A stretch of 64,000 nucleotides of DNA, taken from contig NZ_JADYWE010000001.1 of assembly GCF_015864955.1 (NCBI RefSeq), positions 868,001 to 932,000 of the forward strand, in the 5' to 3' direction. Each line of letters starts with the position of its first letter. Position 1 is the stretch's first letter. Of the stretch, positions 37,839-46,729 are shown in pieces. Under the pieces are notes generated by a model. It was given only the letters and a program-made list of their open reading frames with translations, made no database searches and was not told where the DNA came from. The position numbers and the translations under genes were made by a program. The DNA comes from Salinibacterium sp. NK8237. GTDB taxonomy: Bacteria > Actinomycetota > Actinomycetes > Actinomycetales > Microbacteriaceae.

Positions 37839-40738
37839 CGAAGGAGTCCTTCCGGTGCGAGCAAATAGAGGTCGACGACGATCACGTTGCGTTCCCCGCG
37901 ATCGATTGAGCTGGCAAGAGTGACGGGTCTACCTGTACCAAAAAGCAGCGTCGTGCTGGTGTCAGCAAGTCGGGTTATTGCGGTCAAAAACGCTGCCTCG
38001 TCTTCGGCTTCTGCGAACTGATCGAAGCGATCAAAGAAGACAATCTCGGTGCCTTCGGATAGCCCGACTGCCGCCAGTGCCACCGATCGCTCTAGTTGCG
38101 GCAGGGCGTTGACGTTAGTGTCGGCCGTCACGCGAACAGTGCGACGAGCGGTGACATCGCCAAGAACCTCATCGACCCGCGCTATCCAGTCACGCACTTT
38201 CGTCGCCGTATGTGGCGTGTGCTGCCAGCGTTGTGTCATTTCGATTCGCTCGCGCAGCATTGCCCCGAAGGATGCGGCATCTTCGCTGTAGGGCGTTCCG
38301 GCAACTTCCGCGAGCGCCACGCGCTTGTTCACGTGGTCAGCATGAGACGGCAGCGGATACCCCGCAACCTGAACCATTCCGGAGACCGGCGGCATGATGC
38401 CAGAAAGCGTTGCCCCTATGAGGCGACGATCGTGACGGTCCCCTGACGCGATCACGAGAGAACCACGAGGTACCGCTAGGGAAATAGGACCGAGCTTCTG
38501 GCGGTCGTCGCCGGCAATGAGGTATTCGGCGCTCATCGCAAGTTCCGTCTGAGTCGATGCCCAGTCAAGTTCGTGGCGGTGCTCGCGCAACTGCTCCCCT
38601 TCGATGTCCACGTTGGGAAGGAGTCTGTTGAGCCACCCCGGCAGCCACCAGGCGGCGTTTCCGAAGAGTGCCATCAGAGCGGGAACGAGAGTCATGCGCA
38701 CCAAGAAAGCGTCGAAGGCGATACCCACAGCAAGACCGAGCGCAATGGGTTTAATGGTTCCGCTGCCCTCGGGAACGAAGGCGAAGAAGACAAAGAACAT
38801 GATGAGCGCTGCGGCCGTAACCACGCGGGCGCTGCTCGCAAACCCATGGCGCACCGCGCCCATCGCATCGCGGGTCTTCACGTACTCTTCGCGCATTCCC
38901 GACACCAAGAACACTTCGTAGTCCATTGCGAGCCCGAACAGCACTGCCATGAGCAAAATCGGCATGAAGCTCAGGATGGGGCCAGGGTTTTCCACGCCAA
39001 TCACGTCGGCAAACCATCCCCACTGGAAGACGGCAACAACGACGCCAAACGAGGCAACGACGGAAAGCAGGAATCCGGCGGCCGCCTTCAACGGCACCAC
39101 CACCGAACGGAACACCATCATGAGTAGCACGACAGAGAGCCCGACCACGATCAGGCCGAACGGCACGAGCGCATTACTCAATCGGTTTGAGATGTCGATG
39201 CCGACCGCTGTTGTTCCCGTCACGAAGCTCTGGATGTCGTACTTGCGCTCCAGTTCCGGGGCAAGATCACGGATGGTCTGCACGAGCGCTTTTGTCTCTT
39301 CCGAATCGGGCGAACTCGAGGGCGTCACTTGGATGATCGCGGTGTCGAGTCCCTCATCCGGAAAGCCCTGGGAGACGAAATCAACGTCGTCAAGTTTCTC
39401 GAGGTCAGCGGCGATCGATTCGAGGTCATCCTGAATGTCGATAGTTTGCGTGATGTCGAGAGCAACCACGAGCGGTCCGTTGTAGCCGGGCCCGAAGCCA
39501 TCGGTCACAAGATCGTAGGCGTCGCGCTGCGTGGAACCGGCTGGCTCAGAGCCGCCATCGGGCAGGCTCAGTTGCAGGCTGGCTGCCGGAATGGCGAGGG
39601 TGCCCAAAATGGCAACGACGGCAATCGCCGCCAACCACGGGTATGTCGTGACGCCGCGCACCCAGCGGGCGCCCATGCTCTTGCTCTCATCGGCGGATGC
39701 CGTGAAGCGACGCTGTGCACGAGATCCGTCCTTGGGGACCAGCCGCGCCCCCGCAAACCCCAGCATTGCCGGCAGCAGCGTCGTCGCAACTCCCATGGCG
39801 ATGAACACGGCGACCGCCGCACCGATACCCATGACGCTTAAGAAAGGGATGCCAACAACGAGAAGCCCGAGCAGCGCAATAATCACGGTGACGCCCGCAA
39901 ACACGACCGCGCTTCCCGCTGTGCCGACAGCCATCGCTGCCGATTCCTCTGGCTCTTCTCCGTGAGCCAATTGGGCTCGATGGCGGGACACGATGAACAG
40001 GGCATAGTCGATGCCGACCGCGAGCCCGATCATCAGAGCGAGCAGCGGTGCAGAACTCGACACTGTCGTAAACGCCGAGAGGATTGTGATGAGCCCCATC
40101 ACGATGCCGACACCGATGAGAGCGCTCAACAGCGGCATCCCCGCAGCAAGCAACGAACCGAAGGTAATCACGAGCACAAGAGCCGCGAACACGACGCCAA
40201 CCACTTCAGTCACGGTGACGCCAAACGAGGTGTCTTGAAACACGAGCCCGCCATATTCCACGCGTAACCCGGCATCCTCACCGATGCTGGCGGTATCGAC
40301 GAGTTCTTCAACGGTGGCTTCGGTCACGTCGGTAACTGGTCCGTCAAACTGCACTCGAATAATCGCCATGTCGTGGTCGTCAGAGATTGCTTTTCCGGCG
40401 TACTCATCGAACGGGCTCACCGCCGAATCGACGCCGTCGATGCGATCGATGGCTGCTGTAATGCTCTCGATAACATCTTCGGAGGCCTCGATGCGTGATC
40501 CATCTTCAGCGACGATTACGGCGGTGGCGGATGCCCCAGCCACCGAAGGGAAGACCGACTCGAGTCGGTCAAGCGCCACTTGCGATTCGGTGCCCGGAAT
40601 CTCGAATGACTCCTCTGTCTGCCCGCCAAGAGCAATTCCACCGCCGAGCGTGCCCGCAACGAGAAGAAACCAGACCACGAGTACACGCCACGGGTGCCGA
40701 TACGAGAATCGGCCAAGTCGGTAGAGAAGAATTGCCAC
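37835..40738 (-). CDS. MMPL-family RND transporter with a degenerate ABC-ATPase-like C-terminal domain
   Basis: 967 residues. Residues 1 to about 710 are a complete MMPL transporter: two halves, each with an extracellular loop and a bundle of about five helices after the first, including GLAVGIDYALFIVSRHR and GLAMDYEVFLVSGMREE proton-relay segments. Residues about 717-967 are extra. They follow the order of an ABC nucleotide-binding domain (LGPISLAVPRGSLVIASG, then TLSGIMPPVSGMVQVAG, LERSVALAAVGL, EIVFFDRFDQF). However, the Walker A lysine and glycines are replaced (SGDRHDRR near 765-772) and the signature is lost, so ATP hydrolysis is unlikely. The MMPL part probably exports lipids or amphiphiles. 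It is under the TetR gene. Confidence 0.85.
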   Translation of the reverse strand: MAILLYRLGRFSYRHPWRVLVVWFLLVAGTLGGGIALGGQTEESFEIPGTESQVALDRLESVFPSVAGASATAVIVAEDGSRIEASEDVIESITAAIDRIDGVDSAVSPFDEYAGKAISDDHDMAIIRVQFDGPVTDVTEATVEELVDTASIGEDAGLRVEYGGLVFQDTSFGVTVTEVVGVVFAALVLVITFGSLLAAGMPLLSALIGVGIVMGLITILSAFTTVSSSAPLLALMIGLAVGIDYALFIVSRHRAQLAHGEEPEESAAMAVGTAGSAVVFAGVTVIIALLGLLVVGIPFLSVMGIGAAVAVFIAMGVATTLLPAMLGFAGARLVPKDGSRAQRRFTASADESKSMGARWVRGVTTYPWLAAIAVVAILGTLAIPAASLQLSLPDGGSEPAGSTQRDAYDLVTDGFGPGYNGPLVVALDITQTIDIQDDLESIAADLEKLDDVDFVSQGFPDEGLDTAIIQVTPSSSPDSEETKALVQTIRDLAPELERKYDIQSFVTGTTAVGIDISNRLSNALVPFGLIVVGLSVVLLMMVFRSVVVPLKAAAGFLLSVVASFGVVVAVFQWGWFADVIGVENPGPILSFMPILLMAVLFGLAMDYEVFLVSGMREEYVKTRDAMGAVRHGFASSARVVTAAALIMFFVFFAFVPEGSGTIKPIALGLAVGIAFDAFLVRMTLVPALMALFGNAAWWLPGWLNRLLPNVDIEGEQLREHRHELDWASTQTELAMSAEYLIAGDDRQKLGPISLAVPRGSLVIASGDRHDRRLIGATLSGIMPPVSGMVQVAGYPLPSHADHVNKRVALAEVAGTPYSEDAASFGAMLRERIEMTQRWQHTPHTATKVRDWIARVDEVLGDVTARRTVRVTADTNVNALPQLERSVALAAVGLSEGTEIVFFDRFDQFAEAEDEAAFLTAITRLADTSTTLLFGTGRPVTLASSIDRGERNVIVVDLYLLAPEGLLR

Positions 40739-40757
40739 GGTGCTCCGGTTCTGGTGG

Positions 40758-40811
40758 GCTGCGCTGGTGCGGCTAGTTGCGCCGGTGAGATTGGTTGCGC
40801 TGGGTGGTGAG
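40758..40811. repeat. Three imperfect 18-bp tandem repeats
   Basis: Units start at 40758, 40776 and 40794 with the common core G(C/T)TGCGC(T/C)GG. They fill most of the gap between the TetR and MMPL genes and may be a binding array or slippage product. Confidence 0.5.
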
Positions 40812-40827
40812 GCTCAGCGCCAAGCAG

Positions 40828-41382
40828 TTAGTTGCTGCGAACAGGAGCGAGCAGTTCGCTCATGATCGCGATGAGGGCTTGACGAGTGTCGTCGTCAGAC
40901 TCGATGGGCAATGAGAGGTTCTCTGACGTGCAAAGCAAGTAGGCGGAGCCGCCGAGCGCGATCCCGAAGCGCATAGCGTCGTGGGGGTGTGATGTCGTCG
41001 CAGCAAAGACGTGCGCGAGTCTGCGCACAATGTCGTTCGCACGCTCGAGCACAGCTACCCCGACGAGCGAAGGCCCCTGATTGATGAACATGTGTACTTC
41101 TTGGCGACAGTCGAAGAGAAAGTCGACGAACTTGGCGAGGAAGGCTTCCCGCTTGTCGGGCTCCATCCCGCTGGTCTCGAGGGCGCTGACGAGAGAGCCG
41201 AGCCTTTCTATGGCGGGTGTGACGGCGGCTTCAAGGAGCGCTTCTTTAGAGGTGAAGTGATACAGAACGCTCGACTTAGAGAGCCCGGCGAGTTCAGCGA
41301 TACGATGAATCGATGTTCCGGTGTAACCGGCAATAGAGAACTCGGTGAGCGCGATGCGTTGAAGCTGTTCTTGACTAGACAC
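40828..41382 (-). CDS. TetR-family transcriptional regulator
   Basis: 184 residues from a GTG at 41382. The HTH reads ALTEFSIAGYTGTSIHRIAE and AGLSKSSVLYHFTSKEALL. The C-terminal ligand domain is divergent as usual. It precedes the MMPL/YhgE export pair on the same strand and has a palindrome just upstream, so autoregulation and control of the pair are likely. Confidence 0.92.
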   Translation of the reverse strand: MSSQEQLQRIALTEFSIAGYTGTSIHRIAELAGLSKSSVLYHFTSKEALLEAAVTPAIERLGSLVSALETSGMEPDKREAFLAKFVDFLFDCRQEVHMFINQGPSLVGVAVLERANDIVRRLAHVFAATTSHPHDAMRFGIALGGSAYLLCTSENLSLPIESDDDTRQALIAIMSELLAPVRSN

Positions 41383-41395
41383 CCCATGAGCCTAA

Positions 41396-41411
41396 CTGAC
41401 CGATCGGTCAG
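41396..41411 (-). promoter_or_regulatory. TetR operator
   Basis: A 16-bp perfect palindrome CTGACCGATCGGTCAG, 14 bp upstream of the tetR-type start. Sites built on GACCGATCGGTC are typical for TetR-family dimers. Confidence 0.72.
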
Positions 41412-41440
41412 GCGTCACATCCGCTGTGCTCTGTCAGCCA

Positions 41441-41463
41441 GAATTCGGCACTCCGCCGAATTC
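41441..41463. repeat. Perfect 9-bp inverted repeat between TetR and a small membrane gene
   Basis: GAATTCGGC (41441-41449) and GCCGAATTC (41455-41463) with a 5-nt loop. It may be a hairpin or a second operator in the shared upstream region. Confidence 0.55.
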
Positions 41464-41542
41464 GGATGCCGCGCCTAGCGCCGGGTAGCCGCTTTCAGAT
41501 TCTCACGCTAGCGTTGGAGAACACCAACCCACGGAGGAAAAC

Positions 41543-41734
41543 ATGCGCAAGTATTTGTTCAACGGCAGTCTCCTCAGTGCAGTCGCGGGCGGCTGGAGCA
41601 TCTTCCAAACCACCAAGCAGGGTCCGCGCGACTGGCGCCTCATCCTTATGTGGATCAGCTGGGGACTCACGATCGCCATCGCCATCGGAACGATCGCCAA
41701 AGAAGCCAGCGACTCCTACGAGCTCGAAGACTAA
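41543..41734 (+). CDS. Small membrane protein
   Basis: 63 residues with one clear helix (about 36-52, MWISWGLTIAIAIGTIA) and a weaker hydrophobic N-terminus, ending in an acidic tail. A strong GGAGG site 6 nt before the ATG supports expression. Similar short ORFs occur in related actinobacteria; function unknown. Confidence 0.75.
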   Translation: MRKYLFNGSLLSAVAGGWSIFQTTKQGPRDWRLILMWISWGLTIAIAIGTIAKEASDSYELED

Positions 41735-41759
41735 CGACGCGAGCGGCGCCAGGGCCGCT

Positions 41760-42509
41760 CTAGGCCAGTGAACGCTTGCCGCGATGCTTGGCCGCAGCCT
41801 CGACGACGCCACGGAACAAGCGGGCATCGTCTTTGGCATCCTCTTCTGGATGCCATTGCACAGCGACGCCAAAGTCCACGCTCGGCAATTCAACGGCCTG
41901 AATCACGCCATCGTCACCCCGCCCCGTGACAACGAGCCCGTCGGCGAGGGTGTCGATCGCTTGATGGTGGTACGACTTGACCGCCACGGAGTCATCACCG
42001 CCCAAGAGCGCCGACAGAGTGGTATCCGGTTCAACCGCAACGTCGTTGACCAAGAAAACGCCACCGCCTGCGCTGTAGCGAGTGGAGCCGATCACGTCGG
42101 GAAGGTGCTGAATGATCGTGCCGCCCAGAGCGACATTCAAGATCTGAGCGCCGCGGCAGATTCCGAGGAACGGCACGTTCTGCTTGATAGCGGCACGCAC
42201 GAGCGCGTCCTCGAGGGCGTCGCGATCCTTGCGTGGCACGTCTGTCGTCGGATGCGGATCCTGACCGTAACGCGCGGGGTCTACGTCTTTGCCACCCGTG
42301 AGAATTAGGCCGTCAAGCCCCTGCACGATTGATGCAGCGATGTCGTCATCGACGGGCTGGGGAGGCAAGAGGACTGCGATGCCACCGGCATCCGTCACTG
42401 CTTCGAAGTAGATCTTCGGGAGGAACGATGCGGGAAGATCCCAGACGCCGGTCTGGGCTTGCTCAAGGTACGACGTGAGACCGATGATCGGTCGCGAACT
42501 GGTGCCCAT
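41760..42509 (-). CDS. Gamma-glutamyl-gamma-aminobutyrate hydrolase family (class I glutamine amidotransferase-like)
   Basis: 249 residues from the ATG at 42509, which has GGGGAGGAG just upstream. The nucleophile elbow is VPFLGICRGAQILNVALGG, and the catalytic His/Glu are in VAVQWHPEED. This is the PuuD-type peptidase C26 layout, which releases glutamate from gamma-glutamyl compounds in polyamine breakdown. No other puu genes are adjacent, so the substrate is open. The frame beyond 42509 runs 94 codons without homology. Confidence 0.9.
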   Translation of the reverse strand: MGTSSRPIIGLTSYLEQAQTGVWDLPASFLPKIYFEAVTDAGGIAVLLPPQPVDDDIAASIVQGLDGLILTGGKDVDPARYGQDPHPTTDVPRKDRDALEDALVRAAIKQNVPFLGICRGAQILNVALGGTIIQHLPDVIGSTRYSAGGGVFLVNDVAVEPDTTLSALLGGDDSVAVKSYHHQAIDTLADGLVVTGRGDDGVIQAVELPSVDFGVAVQWHPEEDAKDDARLFRGVVEAAAKHRGKRSLA

Positions 42510-42800
42510 TGGGCTCCTCCCCATCGAAGAAATAGAACGTTTGCCCCCAAAGGATATAGGGCGCACGGCCCGAAATGTTGCTCCCTGAGTGTCGTACTCA
42601 GGTTCGTCACGTAGTTTTGCTGACTTACTCGCCTGTCTAACCGCATCGAAGCGGTTTCGGCCAGTTGTGCTGTAGTCCGCACCAATCGTGCATTTGTCTC
42701 GCTCTTCCCCACGCCTCACCAGCGAGAGCGACACGCTTCGACCAGATTGTGCCTTCCCCTGACTCAGCCGCACCCTTCTGAAACAAACCAAGGAACGCTG
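42510..42800. other. Divergent leader region of the GATase and M23 genes
   Basis: A 291-bp gap. It holds two small hairpins (near 42583-42601 and 42639-42656). I looked for the c-di-AMP riboswitch that often precedes peptidoglycan hydrolases and did not find its conserved core. Nothing else is supported. Confidence 0.35.
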
Positions 42801-43454
42801 TTGAAACGAACAATTACCATGCTCGCCGTAGGGGCGCTCCTCGTTGGCGGCACTGTTCCCGCTGCGGTCTTCACCTCTCAGGCTGACGACGACGTATTCC
42901 TCGCGAACGCCTCGCCCCTCGCCGAAGCGGCAGGCTCCGCCTCAGACGACACAGCCAATGATGATGTGCAGACGTTTGCCTCGCCTGCCACCGGTCTTCC
43001 CGCTCCAATCGTTCGTGACAGTTATGACGTCGAGCAAGTACAACAGCAAGTAGTGGTCACTGCTGCGGGCCTTTCTGGAACCGTCGAGCTGTTTCCCGCC
43101 GACGGTGAGATCAACGATGGTTTCGGATACCGCGGCGAGGGCGAATTCCATGGCGGCATCGACATCATGGCTGCCGAAGGATCCGACATCATTGCGGCAT
43201 CCCCCGGCACAGTCGAGAGCGTCACCTACGGTGGCGGCTGGGGCCGTCACGTCATCATCGACCACGGCAACGGCATCAAAACTCTCTATGCCCACATGAT
43301 CGAAGGCTCAGAAGCAGTCGTTGCTGGCCAGTGGGTGGCGGCGGGAACCGTGCTGGGATCAGTCGGCAATACCGGTTATTCCACTTTTCCCCACCTCCAC
43401 TTCGAGGTCTACGTATTCGACACGCGCGTCGACCCCATGCCGTGGCTGCCCTAA
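42801..43454 (+). CDS. M23-family peptidoglycan endopeptidase (LytM-like)
   Basis: 217 residues from a TTG at 42801 with AAGGAA just upstream. An N-terminal signal peptide (KRTITMLAVGALLVGG) and a variable linker are followed by a LytM domain: the zinc ligands are HGGID near 131-135 and HLHFE near the C-terminus, with GNTGYSTFPHLHFEVY. Secreted enzyme that cuts peptide cross-links or acts as a divisome regulator. An ATG six codons later is possible but would shorten the signal. Confidence 0.9.
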   Translation: MKRTITMLAVGALLVGGTVPAAVFTSQADDDVFLANASPLAEAAGSASDDTANDDVQTFASPATGLPAPIVRDSYDVEQVQQQVVVTAAGLSGTVELFPADGEINDGFGYRGEGEFHGGIDIMAAEGSDIIAASPGTVESVTYGGGWGRHVIIDHGNGIKTLYAHMIEGSEAVVAGQWVAAGTVLGSVGNTGYSTFPHLHFEVYVFDTRVDPMPWLP

Positions 43455-43492
43455 CCCCGACGCTGAATCACGCCGGGGCAGGACCACGCTGA

Positions 43493-45277
43493 TTACGTGA
43501 GTTGAGCATCCATTCGGCGTCGCACCACGATCGCGGCGCCACCGAGCACAATCATGCTCAGAGGCAGCAACCACCAGGCGCCGGCGCTACCGCTACTGCC
43601 CGTGTACGCAAGAGTGGGCAGTTGAGCGGTCACGGCGTCAGTAGAGACGCAATCGGCACTGCTCGGCACGTCAAACCCGAAAACGGGCGGGTCGCCCCAG
43701 TCGAATTCAAGACCGTTGGGCTCCACCACCTGGGTAGTGACGAGCACCGAACCGGATGCGGCGACCGGGTACGTTCCGGCCACGATGCCTGCGACACCAT
43801 TCACCGTGAAGGTAACGAGCGCGGCGTCATACCCTGCGGCCACACCGAGCGTGTAGCTACCGCTGACAACGCAGCTCGCTTGCGAGAACGTTACTGCCGG
43901 CATCACGAGACCCAAGGTCACCAGGTCACATTCAGGGCCGAATGGATCGAGCTGTGGATTGAGTTCTCCGGTAAAGAGCATCGTGGTTGAACCACCGGCT
44001 GCCCGGATTGCGGGGTCAACGGCGGGGAACTCGGCACCTTCGACTGCTGTTGCCGTGACGCTGTAGTCCGCCGGGCCATCGGGGTCGCTAATCTCACCCC
44101 AAGTGGCGTTGACCACGGAACCCAGAATCACTCGTTGCGGCGCTTCACACGTTGCTGGTTCAAAACTCACCGCAGCGGTCGCCACCATCGAATCGCCAAC
44201 TTCAGGGCAACTCAAGGTCTCTTCGGCCGTGAGTTCGCGAGAAGTTTCCGAGCTGACCCCTTTCACCTTGATCGAGCCATAGAAAAACGAGCTCACGGTC
44301 GTGATCGTCGCGTAGCCGTCGCCGCTAGCGCTGGGACACACAACCTCGGTCGAGCGTTCATCCGTCATCGATGCACACAACGAGCTGTCGTCACTGGCCA
44401 CAATGAACGAGGGCGTCTTTTCGTCGAAATCGCCCGTATCGTTCACGTCTGGCCCGAGGTCGCCCTCTGCCACGAGCACGGGTTGCGGGCCTTCTTGCAA
44501 GACCCAACCGCTCGGATGGCTAGCGCTCGCAACAAACTTACAGACGTAAACCTCAGTCGCTGGAGGGTCGCACGCGCGCAATTCTTCAGCAGAGAGGGGA
44601 CGCGTGCTCTCTACCTGCGTCACGCTGACCTGAGCACTGCCGTAGAACAATTGTGTTGACGTCGTGACGTTAACGATTCCGCCATTTTGCTCAGTAGGAC
44701 ATATAAGCTCTTCGTCGACGCGCACTTCGGTGCGGGAACAGAGGCTCGCATCGTTACTCGCGACCACGAACGAGGGCTGACGATCATTGAAACTGCCCGT
44801 GTCATTGACGTCGTTGCCGAGCGCATTCTCGCTCACGTGAATGGGCTGTTTACCTGATTTGAGTTGGTAGCCCGATGGCGAGTTCTCGCTCGACACAAAC
44901 TTGCACACCCAGACCTTCACGTTTTTCTGCGGGCGGGATTGCGGTGCGGGCTGAGCCGAGCGAGCAACTGCCGCTACTGGCGCCACATCAGGAGACTCTT
45001 CGCTAGGCGCGGCGGTTGTCGGCTCGGGGGTTGGGGACTCTGGTGCGGCTTCAACGACGGGCTCGTCGGGGGACGCCGGCACCGATGTTGGTTCGGCAGA
45101 GGATGCGGGAGCTGGAGCTTCGGGCACCACAGGAAGGGTGTCGGCGATGGTTTCGGTCGCCGTTGGGTCGTGGGCGGGTACTGCATCATCAGCAAATACG
45201 GGTGCGGATATTCCGACAAATGCACCGGTCATAAGGGTGATGCTGGCGACTGTCGCCAGCAGTTTCTTAATGAACAT
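43493..45277 (-). CDS. LAxTG wall-anchored surface protein with two ~115-residue repeats
   Basis: 594 residues from the ATG at 45277. It has a signal peptide, a Pro/Glu/Thr-rich low-complexity stretch, and then two tandem repeats. Each repeat starts with VCKFV and contains DVNDTG, PSF(V/I)VAS and FYGS, with conserved cysteines at matching places. An Ig-like region follows, then a C-terminal sorting signal: LAYTG, a hydrophobic helix and VVRRRMDAQ. The LAxTG form is that used by class E sortases of high-GC Gram-positives. The function may be adhesion or surface layering; no family was recognised for the repeats. Confidence 0.82.
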   Translation of the reverse strand: MFIKKLLATVASITLMTGAFVGISAPVFADDAVPAHDPTATETIADTLPVVPEAPAPASSAEPTSVPASPDEPVVEAAPESPTPEPTTAAPSEESPDVAPVAAVARSAQPAPQSRPQKNVKVWVCKFVSSENSPSGYQLKSGKQPIHVSENALGNDVNDTGSFNDRQPSFVVASNDASLCSRTEVRVDEELICPTEQNGGIVNVTTSTQLFYGSAQVSVTQVESTRPLSAEELRACDPPATEVYVCKFVASASHPSGWVLQEGPQPVLVAEGDLGPDVNDTGDFDEKTPSFIVASDDSSLCASMTDERSTEVVCPSASGDGYATITTVSSFFYGSIKVKGVSSETSRELTAEETLSCPEVGDSMVATAAVSFEPATCEAPQRVILGSVVNATWGEISDPDGPADYSVTATAVEGAEFPAVDPAIRAAGGSTTMLFTGELNPQLDPFGPECDLVTLGLVMPAVTFSQASCVVSGSYTLGVAAGYDAALVTFTVNGVAGIVAGTYPVAASGSVLVTTQVVEPNGLEFDWGDPPVFGFDVPSSADCVSTDAVTAQLPTLAYTGSSGSAGAWWLLPLSMIVLGGAAIVVRRRMDAQLT

Positions 45278-45615
45278 GTGTGGCAGCTTTCTACAGGGGG
45301 AATGCATTTCGGCGCATCCGCACGCAACTGCAGAATCGGAGCCGCCATTGGCTCACGACAGGGAGTACGAGCGCATTCACGGGGGTGAACTGCGCCGCTG
45401 GGAGTGATTCGGGTATCACCTTCTTCGTCACCATCGGGGGTTGACCGGAGCGGGCCGGTCTGGTGTGTCCAACAAATTAGCATGTCCCCCTTTAGGAGGA
45501 CAGTAGACGTATTTGTTGGTCAAAATTCTGCGATCCCCGTTCGCAGTGTGAGCCGCTCCTTTCTTAGTCTCGAGAAATTCACTCGCTAGGCTGAGGCGAC
45601 TGAGCGGAGACCCCG
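45278..45615. other. Promoter region of the surface-protein and SDR genes with nested inverted repeat
   Basis: This 338-bp gap has no gene. It carries nested inverted repeats: outer arms CCAACAAAT (45469-45477) and ATTTGTTGG (45511-45519), inner arms TGTCC (45484-45488) and GGACA (45498-45502). Both flanking genes are read away from it. Confidence 0.5.
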
Positions 45616-46479
45616 ATGGCCACTTCACGCACGATTGCGATTACGGGCGCCAACTCGGGAATCGGGCTCCGCGCCGCCGCACAGCTTGCCGCGGCCGGTC
45701 ACACGGTGCTTGCCCTCTGCCGTGATGCAGAACGTTCCAGCATCGCGATCTCGGCAGCTACCGGCAACGCCCAGAACGTGCGAATCGTTCAGACAGACCT
45801 CTCCAGTCCCACCTCGATCCGCAGAGCAGCCGACGAAATGAAGGCCTACGGCGCTCTGGATGCCCTCATCAACAACGCGGCGATCTTCGACTTGAGCCAG
45901 AAAACAGCCGCATTCACCGCTGAAGGCAACGAGTTGTTTTGGGCAACCAACCACCTCGGACCTTTCGAGCTAACGGCACGACTGAGCCCGCTTCTCGCTG
46001 CAGCGCCGCAGCCCCGCATTGTGTTCATCGCGAGCAAAGGTCTCATCACGATGCCTTGGCTCCAGATTCGATTCGACCAACTTAATTCGGCCACCGGGTA
46101 CAGCCCAACGAAGGCGTACTACCAGGCCAAACTTGCGCAGGTAATGACGGCCACGAGCCTGGCCGAACGCGTGCCATCGAATGTGGGTGTGAGCTGCATC
46201 CGTGTACCCGCTGTGAAGCTGGATAGTGCACGTCTTGCAGCGCAGCCCGCTCTGCTGCGCGCGCTTTATGCCCCCAAAAATGCCGCCGCTGCGACTCCCG
46301 AAACACTCGCCGCGACCTACGTGCGAGCAGCAACACGCTCTACGCCGCAGGATGGCGTCTACATCGACGAAAATGACCACGCTGTCCCCATTCCGCGGAG
46401 CGCTCGCGACGGCGCTGCACGCGAACGCCTGTGGGCTCTGAGCGAGCATGCCGCCGGCGATGTCGAGTGGGCTTGGTAG
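45616..46479 (+). CDS. Short-chain dehydrogenase/reductase
   Basis: 287 residues. The Rossmann motif is ITGANSGIGLRAAAQL near residues 9-24, followed by the NNAA strand (ALINNAAIF) and active-site YYQAK (YxxxK). The usual catalytic serine position reads IASKGL, so Ser is present but shifted in context. It resembles the retinol-dehydrogenase/WWOX-like group of SDRs. Substrate unknown. Confidence 0.88.
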   Translation: MATSRTIAITGANSGIGLRAAAQLAAAGHTVLALCRDAERSSIAISAATGNAQNVRIVQTDLSSPTSIRRAADEMKAYGALDALINNAAIFDLSQKTAAFTAEGNELFWATNHLGPFELTARLSPLLAAAPQPRIVFIASKGLITMPWLQIRFDQLNSATGYSPTKAYYQAKLAQVMTATSLAERVPSNVGVSCIRVPAVKLDSARLAAQPALLRALYAPKNAAAATPETLAATYVRAATRSTPQDGVYIDENDHAVPIPRSARDGAARERLWALSEHAAGDVEWAW

Positions 46480-46543
46480 CGACGCACTGCAGACGGAAAG
46501 CGGCGAGCACTAGGTGCGCGAGAGCGTACCTGCGCAATAAACG

Positions 46544-46576
46544 AAAAACCCCATGATCGTAAGGATCACGGGGCTT
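46544..46576 (-). terminator. Terminator of tRNA-Lys
   Basis: On the minus strand a stem of the form CCCCGTGATC/GATCATGGGG is followed by TTTTT. It lies just downstream of the tRNA 3' end and also faces the SDR gene. Confidence 0.8.
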
Positions 46577-46585
46577 CTCTTGCTG

Positions 46586-46658
<73 letters not shown>

Positions 46659-46729
46659 GTGGCTTGGTTTTCCCTCTCAGGGCAACCGAGGAACAACGTT
46701 ACCATGAGTTAAAGCGACTAAGGAGCACA

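Noticed and set aside
42510-42800. c-di-AMP (ydaO) riboswitch before the M23 peptidase
   Set aside because: The conserved core sequences were not found; only small hairpins are present.
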